DNA of 37,758 nucleotides from Sulfurovum sp. (GCA_013139765.1 WTAE01000046.1:1-37758), one strand, 5' to 3'; shown: positions 26,838 through 35,770, counted from the stretch's first letter. A program made the numbers and translations. The notes: generated by a model from the sequence alone, not told the origin.

Positions 26838-28147
26838 TTCACCACATGTCTAAATTTAGCACGATTACCTACACGAATGAAATCTTCGTGACCCACATAT
26901 TCAACGTTAAAGGCATCTTGCCACTGTGCTTTTATCTTAGCGCTTATTTCCTCTACAATAGCTGTAGGCTCCAGTGCTATGCGTAAAACAGGTTTGTCTT
27001 CTCTCAAGTCTATCTGAAACTCCTGAATGCCTCCAACCAAATGGTCCAATATATCCATAATGTTATGGGTAGGGTACTCTATGCCATTGATAGGAACCAT
27101 GTCATGGATGCGACCCACTACATTGGTCAAAACAAAAGCATTTTTCGTTTCTTCTACTTTTGCCATGTCTCCCGTTGCATAACGAATGAGTGGCATAAGA
27201 CGGTTGTGAAAACCTGTAAACACAAGTTCATCGCCATCTTCTGTGCTTCTGTTTTCTGGCCAGCCTTCTGACTCAAGTACTTGCAGACCATTCTCGTGAC
27301 CATCAAGCTCATAGGCAATGACACCAAACTCAGCAGAACCGTAACGGTCAATTACTTTACAGTTAAATACCTCTGCAATCTTCTCGCGCATATAAGGCTG
27401 TAAAAGTTCTCCACTAGATTCGAAAATATCAAACACTTTTTTACCTTGATGCTTTGACTCTACATAACATGCCAAGGCATATAATGTTGAAGGGTGCCCA
27501 TGTACTAAGTTCACTCTTCTTTGTTGAAGTGTTTGCCATATTTTTTCTAGACCGATACTGTCTAATCTGTCAAAAAAAGCATTGCTTCGGTTTAGTGCAA
27601 AGTTTTTAATGTCATCTTTAGAGGGTAAAGTTGTTTTGGGAGGTTCTGCAAAACTTGCCGCGAAATGTAGTTCTGACTTATGTGCAGAGTGACCTATACG
27701 TTGACGAGCATACTTTGTTACGGCTGCAGAATAGTCCAATCCGATTTGATCATAATATACATCCATAGAAACACCTGTTGAACCCCCTGTTTTTCTATGA
27801 TGATGACGTATGCTTTCCAAAGGTGTTGAAAAGAGTCTATCTCCCTGTTCTCGGATGATCTCTTTTGTCAAATAAGGGATCTCTTCTAAGTACTTAATAT
27901 CGCGACGAACAGACTCAGGGTCAAAGTTTAGAGATGAAAATAGATCTTTATAATAAGGTATATTTCGATTTGAAAAATTTAATATTTCAACAAGTTGATG
28001 ATGCGCATGTTCTTTTCTTTTTTCAAAAGAGGTTTTATAGTAGTTCTCAAGTTCTTTCACTTTTGAACTAATATTTCTTTTTTCAAAGCTTTCTGCAATA
28101 GGGTAAGCGATATATGCTCCAGCGATACCTCGTAAACTTTTCAACAT
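26834..28147 (-). CDS. CapK-like adenylate-forming enzyme (phenylacetate-CoA ligase family)
   Basis: 437 residues, the usual CapK/PaaK-like size. The ATP-binding loop is KTGGSTG (119-125). DRYGSAEFG and RYATGDMA match later family motifs. These enzymes activate a carboxylate as an acyl-adenylate. CapK homologues are frequent in capsule and exopolysaccharide clusters, with substrates mostly unknown. Tight coupling to the cyclase gene suggests a shared branch, for example attaching an acyl or amino-acyl group to a sugar or cyclitol, but this is inference. It begins 12 bases after wzt. Confidence 0.78.
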   Translation of the reverse strand: MLKSLRGIAGAYIAYPIAESFEKRNISSKVKELENYYKTSFEKRKEHAHHQLVEILNFSNRNIPYYKDLFSSLNFDPESVRRDIKYLEEIPYLTKEIIREQGDRLFSTPLESIRHHHRKTGGSTGVSMDVYYDQIGLDYSAAVTKYARQRIGHSAHKSELHFAASFAEPPKTTLPSKDDIKNFALNRSNAFFDRLDSIGLEKIWQTLQQRRVNLVHGHPSTLYALACYVESKHQGKKVFDIFESSGELLQPYMREKIAEVFNCKVIDRYGSAEFGVIAYELDGHENGLQVLESEGWPENRSTEDGDELVFTGFHNRLMPLIRYATGDMAKVEETKNAFVLTNVVGRIHDMVPINGIEYPTHNIMDILDHLVGGIQEFQIDLREDKPVLRIALEPTAIVEEISAKIKAQWQDAFNVEYVGHEDFIRVGNRAKFRHVVK

Positions 28148-28159
28148 TAATTTTCCACC

Positions 28160-28885
28160 TTATTCATCTGTATACGCGCTTATTACATCTTTGGCATTAC
28201 CAATCATTTTTATCTTATGGTTTTCAATCCAAATAACCTTGTCACATAGTTTCTCAACGGTACCAACATCATGAGAAACAAAAACAATCGTAATACCTTT
28301 TTCTCTAAACTCATGAATTTTATCTGCACTTTTCTTTTGGAAACCTTTGTCCCCAACAGAGAGTACTTCATCGATGAGGAGTATCTCTGGGTTTGTTTGT
28401 ATAGCAATGGAAAAACCAAGTCTAGATAACATACCTGAAGAGTACATTCTTATGGGTTGGTCTATAAACTCTTCAAGTTCTGAAAATTCTATGATCTCAT
28501 CTACTTTAGAGACAATATCCTTTTTAGACATCCCAAGTAAAAGACCATTTAAAACAATGTTCTCTCTACCTGTCAGGTCATGATGGAAACCAGCACCTAG
28601 TTCAAGCAGTGGAGCTATGCGCCCTTTTACTTCAACATTTCCAGAGGTAGGAGACAGCACACCTGCAATGAGACCTAAAGTAGTACTTTTACCAGCACCA
28701 TTTCTTCCTATGATACCAACAACTTCTTTGTCTTTAATTTCAAAACTTATATCTTCCAAGGCATGGAAGACATTTTTTCTATAAGATTTGATTTGGCTTA
28801 CGAAGTTAAACAAAAAGGTTTTAATGCCACCACTGTTTATAAGTCTATAATGTTTTGACACATTTTCAAATTTTATTCTTGTCAT
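28160..28885 (-). CDS. wzt: ABC exporter ATPase for polysaccharide (Wzt, short form)
   Basis: 241 residues. Walker A GRNGAGKST (60-68), the signature-like YSSGMLSRLGFSI, and Walker B with LLIDEVLSVGD are typical of Wzt/KpsT/TagH. It ends soon after the ATPase core, so it lacks the C-terminal carbohydrate-binding domain of the long O9a-type Wzt. This implies that export is not tied to recognition of a special terminal cap. It pairs with Wzm, whose gene it overlaps by 4 bases. The substrate is lipid-linked glycan in the inner leaflet. Confidence 0.9.
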   Translation of the reverse strand: MTRIKFENVSKHYRLINSGGIKTFLFNFVSQIKSYRKNVFHALEDISFEIKDKEVVGIIGRNGAGKSTTLGLIAGVLSPTSGNVEVKGRIAPLLELGAGFHHDLTGRENIVLNGLLLGMSKKDIVSKVDEIIEFSELEEFIDQPIRMYSSGMLSRLGFSIAIQTNPEILLIDEVLSVGDKGFQKKSADKIHEFREKGITIVFVSHDVGTVEKLCDKVIWIENHKIKMIGNAKDVISAYTDE

Positions 28886-29640
28886 ATTAACTCTGCAAAT
28901 TTATATTTTAATTTATTATATACAAAAGTTCCTGCTGCTAAGGAAATCAACGCGTAGACGATTGATATTAAAATGAAGTCTGTAGCATAGGTGTTGTTCA
29001 ATAACATTTCTCTCCAGCTTATTACAAAAGGAGTAAATGGGTTTGCATAGAGTAGGTAACTGTACTTTTCAGGGATCATTGAAACAGGATACAAAATAGG
29101 TGTTGCGTAAAACATAAACATCACAAATACTTGTACCAGTCTCTCTAAGTCTCTAAAAAAGAGATTTAAAGTTCCGATAAGTAGAGATAACCCATATACA
29201 AATATTGAGGTAATTAGAAACATAACAGGGATACCGATAAGTAAACTAAAAGAAGGAATTTTAGAATAATAAATCATAAAGGCTGCAACCACAAAAAGAG
29301 AAAAGAAAAAGTTAAAACCTTCACTTAGAACAAGTGCTATAGCTAAAAAATTTCTAGGAAAATTTACTTTTTTGATGAGAGGGGCATTACCGACAAAAAG
29401 CATTGTGGCCACTGTAATTGTATTGGCAAGCCATTGCCAAATAAAAAGCCCTGTGACTAAGAACAGTGCGTAGTTTTCCATCTCCATACGCGTAATGACT
29501 TGAAATACAAAATAAAAAACCATAGCCAACATTAATGGGTTTGCTATGGACCATACATACCCTAAATAGCTATTTTTGTAACGTATTTTAATTTCTTTTC
29601 TCACCAACTCTATGAGGAGGTCTTTATAATTATTTTTCAC
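28882..29640 (-). CDS. wzm: ABC-2 polysaccharide exporter permease (Wzm)
   Basis: 252 residues with about six membrane helices. The N-terminus (LVRKEIKIRYKNSYLGYVWS) holds the amphipathic gate helix and the YKNSxLGxxWS motif of ABC-2 polysaccharide permeases. It forms the membrane channel with Wzt. It lies 3 bases after manC. Together they show an ABC-dependent rather than a Wzx/Wzy-dependent pathway. Confidence 0.9.
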   Translation of the reverse strand: MKNNYKDLLIELVRKEIKIRYKNSYLGYVWSIANPLMLAMVFYFVFQVITRMEMENYALFLVTGLFIWQWLANTITVATMLFVGNAPLIKKVNFPRNFLAIALVLSEGFNFFFSLFVVAAFMIYYSKIPSFSLLIGIPVMFLITSIFVYGLSLLIGTLNLFFRDLERLVQVFVMFMFYATPILYPVSMIPEKYSYLLYANPFTPFVISWREMLLNNTYATDFILISIVYALISLAAGTFVYNKLKYKFAELI

Positions 29641-29643
29641 AGC

Positions 29644-31014
29644 TTAACATCTTTCAAAATCATCATCTAATCTTACAATATCATCTTCGCCAAGATAAGA
29701 ACCTACTTGGGCTTCTATAAGAACAACATCAATGGTACCTTGATTTTCTAAGCGATGCACTTCACCCATAGGAATATAGGTTGACTCATTTGGATGAATA
29801 ATACATTGTGTATCTCCCACAGTAACAAGCGCTGTTCCTGAAACCACTATCCAGTGCTCTGACCTGTGGGAATGTTTTTGAAGACTTAAACGTTTTCCTG
29901 GTTTCACAACAATACGTTTAATTTTGTATTTTTCACTGTCTTCCAAGATAGTGTATGTTCCCCACGGACGATGAGCAGTAAGGTGAATATGGTGTAGTTC
30001 GGACTCACCTTTTTTAAGCTGTTTTACAACCTCTTTTACTTTTTTAGAAACACCTTTTTTAGAGATAAGAAGTGCATCTCCAGTGTCTACGACAATAAGA
30101 TCTTCAACATCTACTAAAGCAATGGCACGTTCTTTTGAATATACAAAGTTATTTGTTGCATCAACTGTATAGAGATGTTCTGTTGCAGTGTTCCCATTGT
30201 CATCTTTTTGCATCTCTACATCAAGTGCATCAAAACTTCCAAGATCTGACCAATCTATGTTAGAAGCAATTACTTTTACTTTATCACTTTTTTCCATGAC
30301 AGCATAGTCAATGCTATCTTCAGGGATAGCTTGCATATCTTCATGGGATATACGAATAATATCGGTAGTTTTAGCATTATCATATGCTAGTTTTGAAGTC
30401 TTATAAACTTCAGGTGAGTGTTTTTCTAATTCTTCTAAAAAGACAGATGCTTTAAAACAAAACATCCCTGCATTCCAGTAAAAATTCCCTGCGTCTACAT
30501 ATTGCTGTGCAGTAAGGGCATCTGGTTTTTCATGGAAGGCTTTTACATCTTCTCCATCCGCTTCGATGTATCCATAGCCTATTTCTGCATACTCTGCGGT
30601 GATGCCAAAGGTGACTAGGTTGTCTGCTTCTGCCAGTTTTTTTGCTTCTTGTAAAACTTTCACATAGGCTTTCTCATCTTTAATTAGATGGTCTGATGAA
30701 GAGACGAGGACTATCTCATCTTTATCTAAAGCCAAACATGCAAGCGCGATTGCTGGTGCCGTGTTACGGCCTACAGGTTCAAGTAAGAATTTATTGTGTG
30801 TAGAATTAAGTTCTTCTAGTTGATCTGCTGCTAAAAAGTACTGCTCTGCATTGGAAACAATAAATTGCTGATCGCAGCTGCTTTCATTACGCTTTACAGT
30901 GAGTTGGAAGAGAGATTCATCATTAAACAGTTTAACAAACTGTTTAGGCATGAGGGTTCTACTTATCGGCCAAAGTCGTGTACCTGATCCCCCACATAAA
31001 ATTATATTAGTCAT
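29644..31014 (-). CDS. manC: Mannose-1-phosphate guanylyltransferase / mannose-6-phosphate isomerase
   Basis: 456 residues, a bifunctional type II enzyme. The nucleotidyltransferase half begins with the signature GGSGTRLWP, then MPKQF, and has FHEKPD in place of the common FVEKP. The C-terminal cupin half begins RPWGTY and has PGKRLSLQKHSHRSEHW with metal-binding histidines. It makes mannose-6-P from fructose-6-P and GDP-mannose from mannose-1-P and GTP. The product feeds Gmd, Rmd and Fcl. It has its own -10 box, and AAGGG precedes the ATG. Confidence 0.92.
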   Translation of the reverse strand: MTNIILCGGSGTRLWPISRTLMPKQFVKLFNDESLFQLTVKRNESSCDQQFIVSNAEQYFLAADQLEELNSTHNKFLLEPVGRNTAPAIALACLALDKDEIVLVSSSDHLIKDEKAYVKVLQEAKKLAEADNLVTFGITAEYAEIGYGYIEADGEDVKAFHEKPDALTAQQYVDAGNFYWNAGMFCFKASVFLEELEKHSPEVYKTSKLAYDNAKTTDIIRISHEDMQAIPEDSIDYAVMEKSDKVKVIASNIDWSDLGSFDALDVEMQKDDNGNTATEHLYTVDATNNFVYSKERAIALVDVEDLIVVDTGDALLISKKGVSKKVKEVVKQLKKGESELHHIHLTAHRPWGTYTILEDSEKYKIKRIVVKPGKRLSLQKHSHRSEHWIVVSGTALVTVGDTQCIIHPNESTYIPMGEVHRLENQGTIDVVLIEAQVGSYLGEDDIVRLDDDFERC

Positions 31015-31039
31015 TGAATCCCTTTAAAATATCGTTGTT

Positions 31040-31045
31040 ATTATA
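31040..31045 (-). promoter_or_regulatory. Probable -10 box of the manC-wzm-wzt operon
   Basis: A perfect TATAAT on the minus strand, preceded by AGC, lies in the 49-base gap between fcl and manC, 26 bases before the ATG. An AAGGG ribosome site follows. No -35 hexamer is obvious, as is usual in this group. It may drive the long downstream cluster. Confidence 0.6.
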
Positions 31046-31063
31046 GCTAAAATAGGTCATATT

Positions 31064-32182
31064 TTAGTTGTGTGTCTGTTCTGTATACCATGTATACAAC
31101 TTCTTGACACCTTCGTTTAGTGTTACTTTATGTTGCCAGCCAAGCTTATGAAGTTTGGAAACATCAGTCAGTTTTTTCATTGTTCCATCAGGTTTTTCTG
31201 TATTGAAGTGAAGTGTACCTTTAAATCCTACAATTTCTTGAATGGTTTCAGCCAATTCTTTAATAGAAATATCAATCCCTGAACCGATATTTATGTGCGT
31301 ATTTCGAATTTCTTGATCTTTTTCTGTGTAAGTATCTTTAAAATCTCTATTTTCCATGAGAAAGACACAGGCATCTGCCATATCTTCTGACCATAAAAAC
31401 TCACGTCTTGGTTTTCCTGAACCCCAAATTTCAATAGAAATCTGAGGAGTGTTTAGGGTTAAGTCTTTATTGTCACGAATTTTAATACCGTATGTGTTTA
31501 GGATATCTTTAATTTCTTTTTCTGAAGCATTGCCATCTGTGCCGTTGATGGGAAATTTGTTCAAGTCTTCTCTAATGGTATCCCAATTGTTTTCATCTAG
31601 CGCTTTTCCGAGATGGATCTTTCTAATGAGTGCAGGGAGGACATGAGACTTTTCCAGATCGAAGTTATCATTAGGCCCATAAAGATTTGTAGGCATGACT
31701 GAAATATAATTGGTCCCGTATTGTAAGTTATAGCTTTCACACATTTTTATATCCGCGATCTTGGCTACTGCGTAGGGTTCGTTGGTGTACTCCAATGGTG
31801 AAGTCATCAAGCAGTCTTCAGCCATTGGTTGAGGAGCTTCCTTAGGGTAAATACAGGTACTTCCAAGGTATAAAAGTTTTGTCACACCATTGAGATAGCT
31901 TTGGTGAATGATATTGTTTTGAACTTGTAAGTTTTCATAAATGAAATCTGCTCGGTAAGTATCATTTGCTATGATTCCACCCACTTTTGCAGCAGCAAGA
32001 AAAACATATTCTGGTTTTTCACGTTCAAAAAATTCAGCAGTAGCTTGTTGATTCAATAGATCAAGCTCAGCATGTGATTTTCCTATAATGTTACTGTACC
32101 CTTTAGATATTAAATTCTTGACAATTGCAGAACCCACCAAACCTTGATGCCCAGCAACATAAATCTTGGAATGCAAATTCAT
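31064..32182 (-). CDS. fcl: GDP-L-fucose synthase
   Basis: 372 residues, an extended SDR. The cofactor loop is [10 protein letters not shown] (10-19), then GSTCIYP (107-113) with the catalytic serine, Y137 and K141 (YAVAK), and [11 protein letters not shown]. It epimerises and reduces the Gmd product to GDP-L-fucose. Typical Fcl has about 320 residues; the extra length is an insertion at about 195-245, between the LIRKIHLG helix and the [11 protein letters not shown] strand. Similar long forms occur in Campylobacter and Bacteroidetes clusters. Gmd is 18 kb further along the same strand. Confidence 0.88.
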   Translation of the reverse strand: MNLHSKIYVAGHQGLVGSAIVKNLISKGYSNIIGKSHAELDLLNQQATAEFFEREKPEYVFLAAAKVGGIIANDTYRADFIYENLQVQNNIIHQSYLNGVTKLLYLGSTCIYPKEAPQPMAEDCLMTSPLEYTNEPYAVAKIADIKMCESYNLQYGTNYISVMPTNLYGPNDNFDLEKSHVLPALIRKIHLGKALDENNWDTIREDLNKFPINGTDGNASEKEIKDILNTYGIKIRDNKDLTLNTPQISIEIWGSGKPRREFLWSEDMADACVFLMENRDFKDTYTEKDQEIRNTHINIGSGIDISIKELAETIQEIVGFKGTLHFNTEKPDGTMKKLTDVSKLHKLGWQHKVTLNEGVKKLYTWYTEQTHN

Positions 32183-32194
32183 AGTGGGCCTTTC

Positions 32195-33019
32195 TTAGTT
32201 CTGTTTGTTATAAAAGTAATTGGTTGCTTCAACAAAGCCATCAACAGAACCACAGTCAAAACGCTTGCCTTTAAACTTGTAAGCGATGACTTTACCTTGT
32301 TTCGCTTGTTCAAGTAAAGCATCAGTGATTTGGATCTCTCCACCTTTACCTGGTTTAGTTGTTCGTAAAATATCAAAAATGTCAGGTGTTAAGATGTAAC
32401 GACCGATGATAGCCATGTTTGTTGGGGCATCTTTAGGGTCTGGTTTTTCTACCATGTCTGTCACTCTGTAGGTATCGTCTGTTCCATCTACCAAGTTACC
32501 AGCTATGACACCGTATTTACTAGTGTCTTCCATAGGAATTTCTTCAATGGCTACGATGGAACATTGGTATTTTTCATACACTTTTATCATTTGTTTTAGG
32601 ACAGAGTCTTTTGTGCTTGTACAAAGGTCATCAGCCAAAATGACTGCAAATGCTTCATTTCCTATGAGAGTTTCACCTGTAAGGATGGCATGGCCTAGAC
32701 CTTTCATTTCTACTTGTCTCGTGTATGAGAACGTACATTGAGAGATGAGGGAACGGATTTCATTGAGTAAAGGCTCTTTGCTTGTACCTTTAATTTGGTG
32801 TTCAAGTTCGTAAGAGATGTCAAAATGGTCTTCGATGGCACGTTTCCCACGACCTGTAATAATAGCCATGGTATTGAGACCCGCTTCAACAGCTTCTTCT
32901 ACACCATATTGAATAAGTGGCTTAGTAAGGACTGGGAGCATCTCTTTTGGGTTTGCTTTAGTGGCAGGAAGGAAACGTGTCCCGTAACCTGCAGCAGGGA
33001 ATAGACATTTCTTAATCAT
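32195..33019 (-). CDS. galU: UTP-glucose-1-phosphate uridylyltransferase
   Basis: 274 residues. The signature AAGYGTRFLPATKANPKEML is at the N-terminus, and LADDL and MVEKPDPKDAP match the sugar-nucleotide site. It forms UDP-glucose from glucose-1-P and UTP, feeding Ugd, GalE and the initiating transferase. The 5' region is unusual: an extended -10, a palindrome across it, a heptamer repeat just upstream, and a hairpin over the ribosome site. Confidence 0.93.
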   Translation of the reverse strand: MIKKCLFPAAGYGTRFLPATKANPKEMLPVLTKPLIQYGVEEAVEAGLNTMAIITGRGKRAIEDHFDISYELEHQIKGTSKEPLLNEIRSLISQCTFSYTRQVEMKGLGHAILTGETLIGNEAFAVILADDLCTSTKDSVLKQMIKVYEKYQCSIVAIEEIPMEDTSKYGVIAGNLVDGTDDTYRVTDMVEKPDPKDAPTNMAIIGRYILTPDIFDILRTTKPGKGGEIQITDALLEQAKQGKVIAYKFKGKRFDCGSVDGFVEATNYFYNKQN

Positions 33020-33023
33020 TGTG

Positions 33024-33041
33024 AGTACCTTTTAGGGTACT
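33024..33041 (-). promoter_or_regulatory. Hairpin over the galU ribosome-binding site
   Basis: AGTACC and GGTACT form a perfect 6-bp inverted repeat with a 6-base loop, ending 4 bases before the galU ATG. On the mRNA the AAAAGG Shine-Dalgarno lies in the loop and the 3' arm, so folding could limit ribosome access. Confidence 0.45.
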
Positions 33042-33094
33042 AAAGTATAGAGTGGTAGTGTGCATAGTACAGTATTCCCTTGTTTTTCCCCATT

Positions 33095-33109
33095 TAATAG
33101 GACCTATTA
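33095..33109. promoter_or_regulatory. Operator-like palindrome over the galU -10 box
   Basis: TAATAGG-A-CCTATTA is a perfect 7-bp inverted repeat around a central A. Its right arm overlaps the TATAAT box at 33106-33111, and its left arm covers the expected transcription start. A repressor site is possible; no regulator is encoded nearby. Confidence 0.4.
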
Positions 33110-33114
33110 TAGCA
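33106..33114 (-). promoter_or_regulatory. Extended -10 promoter of galU
   Basis: TGC-TATAAT on the minus strand is a perfect extended -10, about 87 bases before the galU ATG. No TTGACA is found; the region where it would lie consists of the TAATAAC heptamers. Confidence 0.65.
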
Positions 33115-33116
33115 AA

Positions 33117-33148
33117 TTAGTTATTAGTTATTAGTTATTAGTTATTAG
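33117..33148. repeat. Heptamer tandem repeat, four and a half copies
   Basis: The unit TTAGTTA is repeated exactly four times and followed by TTAG. It begins 3 bases upstream of the galU extended -10 and occupies the -35 region. It is intergenic and lies about 34 bases past the pgi stop. Confidence 0.9.
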
Positions 33149-33182
33149 TGGGTAGAGAGTAGCAGGTAGGAAAAAGTAGGCT

Positions 33183-34397
33183 TTAGACTTCCAACTTCTT
33201 TTTCAAAATAATTTTCCCTGCTTCCACACCTGGTTGGTCGTAAGTGTTGACATCAATGAGTTCCCCCACAAGTGATGTGAGAAGTTCATAATAAAAAATG
33301 AGTGCACCAATGTTGCATTCTGTGACGGTTGGGATGATGATGGTGTCTACAGGGATGTCCCCTTGTTTATCGAGTGCTTCTATCACAGAATCACACTGCA
33401 TATTGATGAGTTTTGAAAAAGGTAGATTGTTTAATATGTCTAGTGATTCAAGATGGGGTAGTGTGATGTCTGGAATAGTGATATTGTCGTGAAAGTCTTC
33501 AATCTTAATAAATGTGACTGATTTGTCTCTTGTCCCCTCCATGATGAGTTGCAAAAAGGAGTGCTGATCTTTAGGACCGATGAGCCCAATAGGGGTCAGA
33601 CCTACATTAAAAGCAGAGTGACGTTGGAATTTACCCAAACTCTCGCCCCAAAGTTGGACATACCATTCACAAAAATAGGTGAGTGTCTCAGAGTAAGCGA
33701 AAAGGCAGTTGATGTTGTACTGTGCATGATTCTTAGCATAATAGACAGCTTTTTTAAGTAAGGTATCTTTGAGATAGCCATCGTTGAAAAAACTCTCTTT
33801 AATGGTTTTAGCGCCATTGAGTAGGTCCTGGATGTCTATGCCACACAGTGCCAAAGGTACTAACCCTACCGTTGAGAGTACAGAAAACCTTCCTCCAACA
33901 TTATCTGGGAGGTGAAGTACAGAAGCGTTGATCTCATGGGCATATTTTTCAAGTGGAGAATCTGGGTCTGTAATAAACGTATAGGCTGAGGCATTACTTT
34001 GTAGAGAGTAAATGTATTTATAAATAGAGAAAGTTTCTACGGTGTTACCTGATTTTGAAATAACAAGAAAATGCGTTTTTTGGATGTCTAATTTAGAGAG
34101 TATGGTCGTAATATTGATAGGATCTGTACTTTCAAAAAAGTAAAGTTTTCTTTTTAAACTTTTGACAGGTTTGATGAACTCATAAATAGCTTTAGCGCCT
34201 AAAGAACTCCCACCAATACCTATGACTGCAATTGTTTCTACCGTTTCTGGAATGCTTTTACAATAGTCAACTATAGGCGCAATATCTTGTTCTGGAAGTC
34301 CGTAATACCCAATAGTTTTTTGCTCTTTTTCTATGGCAGTGAAAGCCTGCGCTTGTATATTTTTATCTAGAGAGTCAAAATAGAGACGATTTCTCAT
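33183..34397 (-). CDS. pgi: Glucose-6-phosphate isomerase
   Basis: 404 residues, the short form seen in Campylobacterota (E. coli Pgi has about 550). Motifs are IGIGGSSLGAKAIYEF, FESTDP, ISKSGNTVET, QLWGESLGKF with the catalytic glutamate, and PKDQHSF with a catalytic histidine. It interconverts glucose-6-P and fructose-6-P, linking the UDP-glucose and GDP-mannose branches. The start overlaps the mutase stop by 4 bases. Confidence 0.92.
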   Translation of the reverse strand: MRNRLYFDSLDKNIQAQAFTAIEKEQKTIGYYGLPEQDIAPIVDYCKSIPETVETIAVIGIGGSSLGAKAIYEFIKPVKSLKRKLYFFESTDPINITTILSKLDIQKTHFLVISKSGNTVETFSIYKYIYSLQSNASAYTFITDPDSPLEKYAHEINASVLHLPDNVGGRFSVLSTVGLVPLALCGIDIQDLLNGAKTIKESFFNDGYLKDTLLKKAVYYAKNHAQYNINCLFAYSETLTYFCEWYVQLWGESLGKFQRHSAFNVGLTPIGLIGPKDQHSFLQLIMEGTRDKSVTFIKIEDFHDNITIPDITLPHLESLDILNNLPFSKLINMQCDSVIEALDKQGDIPVDTIIIPTVTECNIGALIFYYELLTSLVGELIDVNTYDQPGVEAGKIILKKKLEV

Positions 34398-35770
34398 AGT
34401 GAGCTCTTTGCACTCTCAATAAGTTTATTGACCTTTAACTCATACTCTTTTGCCAATGTTTCATCGGTAGATTCAAAACGTGTAACAAGTACAGGTGTGG
34501 TGTTCGATGCACGTACCAAACCCCAACCTTTTTCAAAGTTGATACGTACGCCATCAACATCTATGATATTGAGGATTTTTGGAAAATCTGCTGGAGGATT
34601 TTTAAGGAGTTCTTTTACTTTGGTAATAATAAGAAATTTCTCCTCTTCAGTGGTCTCCACTTTTAACTCTTCAGTTGAAAAGACTTTTGGTAAAGCTTCT
34701 AACTCTGCATCAAGATCAATACCATCTTGTACTAATTCTAACATACGGAGTGTGGCATAGATAGCATCGTCGTAACCGAAGTAGCGGTGTTTAAAGAAGA
34801 TGTGTCCAGAGACTTCACAGGCAAGGTCTGCACTTGTCTCTTTCATTTTTACTTTTAAGTTGGAGTGACCTGTTTTATACATGATGGCTTTGGCACCACG
34901 ACGTTCAAGTTCGTCATACATCACTTGTGAACATTTCACTTCACCAATGACAGTTGGCTTGTCCATCTTCATGCTGTAAAGCAGTGCCATTTGGTCACCT
35001 TTGATGTTGTGTTTGTGGGTAAGTACAGCAATACGGTCGGCATCTCCATCGTAAGCAAAAGCAATGTCTCCCTCTTTGGCCAAAGCAGCTTTGACATCTA
35101 CAAGGTTTTCTTCTACAGAAGGATCAGGGTGATGGTTAGGGAAAGTACCGTCTGGCTCAAGGTAAAGTCCTGTGTAGTTAAAGTTTAAGCCATCAAAGAT
35201 GTCGGTAATAACTGTGTCTGCCACGCCATTCCCACCATCAATGACAATTTTCTTAGGGAAGTCTTTCAGATGTGAAAACTGCTTTAACATATAGTTGATG
35301 TAAGGGGTCTTCACGTCAATGTCTATTTTGTCTGTATGGTTAGCGATGACTTTGTCTTGGTTGGCAATGATTTCATCACCCAAAGCATAAATGGCTTCTC
35401 CAAAAAATGGACTTTTATCCACAGTCATTTTAAAGCCATTGTACTCTGAAGGGTTATGAGAACCGGTAATCATAATGGAAGCATCAGTGCTTATGCCATC
35501 AAAGTCAATATAGTTAGAATAATAATTTACTGGTGTAGCAACCATACCCATGTCAAGTACTTTACATCCTGCAGCGTTAAGTCCTGAAGTGAGGTAGTCT
35601 CTTAAAATTGGGGAATGAGAACGTGCATCATAGCCAATAGAAACGACTTTGTTCCCACCTATTTTTTGACCCAAGTAATAGCCTATGAGTTTAACAGATT
35701 GTTCGTTGAGTTCTTTTTCGTAAATACCTCTGATATCGTATTCTCTGAAAATTGATTTTTTGATTGACAT
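34394..35770 (-). CDS. Phosphomannomutase/phosphoglucomutase
   Basis: 458 residues of the alpha-D-phosphohexomutase family (AlgC/ManB type). The phosphoserine loop is MITGSHNPSEYNGFKM, the metal loop is YDGDADRIAVL, and the sugar loop is CEVSGHIFF. It interconverts hexose-6-P and hexose-1-P for both mannose and glucose in dual-function members, so it could serve both ManC and GalU. No separate pgm is in the window, which favours dual use. A clear promoter precedes it. Confidence 0.88.
   Translation of the reverse strand: MSIKKSIFREYDIRGIYEKELNEQSVKLIGYYLGQKIGGNKVVSIGYDARSHSPILRDYLTSGLNAAGCKVLDMGMVATPVNYYSNYIDFDGISTDASIMITGSHNPSEYNGFKMTVDKSPFFGEAIYALGDEIIANQDKVIANHTDKIDIDVKTPYINYMLKQFSHLKDFPKKIVIDGGNGVADTVITDIFDGLNFNYTGLYLEPDGTFPNHHPDPSVEENLVDVKAALAKEGDIAFAYDGDADRIAVLTHKHNIKGDQMALLYSMKMDKPTVIGEVKCSQVMYDELERRGAKAIMYKTGHSNLKVKMKETSADLACEVSGHIFFKHRYFGYDDAIYATLRMLELVQDGIDLDAELEALPKVFSTEELKVETTEEEKFLIITKVKELLKNPPADFPKILNIIDVDGVRINFEKGWGLVRASNTTPVLVTRFESTDETLAKEYELKVNKLIESAKSSL

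Noticed and set aside
33117-33148. Heptamer array as a CRISPR or a coding phase-variation repeat
   Set aside because: There are no spacers and the unit is 7 bases. It lies between genes and carries in-frame stops, so it can only act on the promoter.
34428-34760. 110-codon plus-strand frame opposite the mutase gene
   Set aside because: It is the shadow of a strongly conserved gene, with low-complexity Ser/Thr-rich translation and no ribosome site. The other plus-strand frames have the same character.
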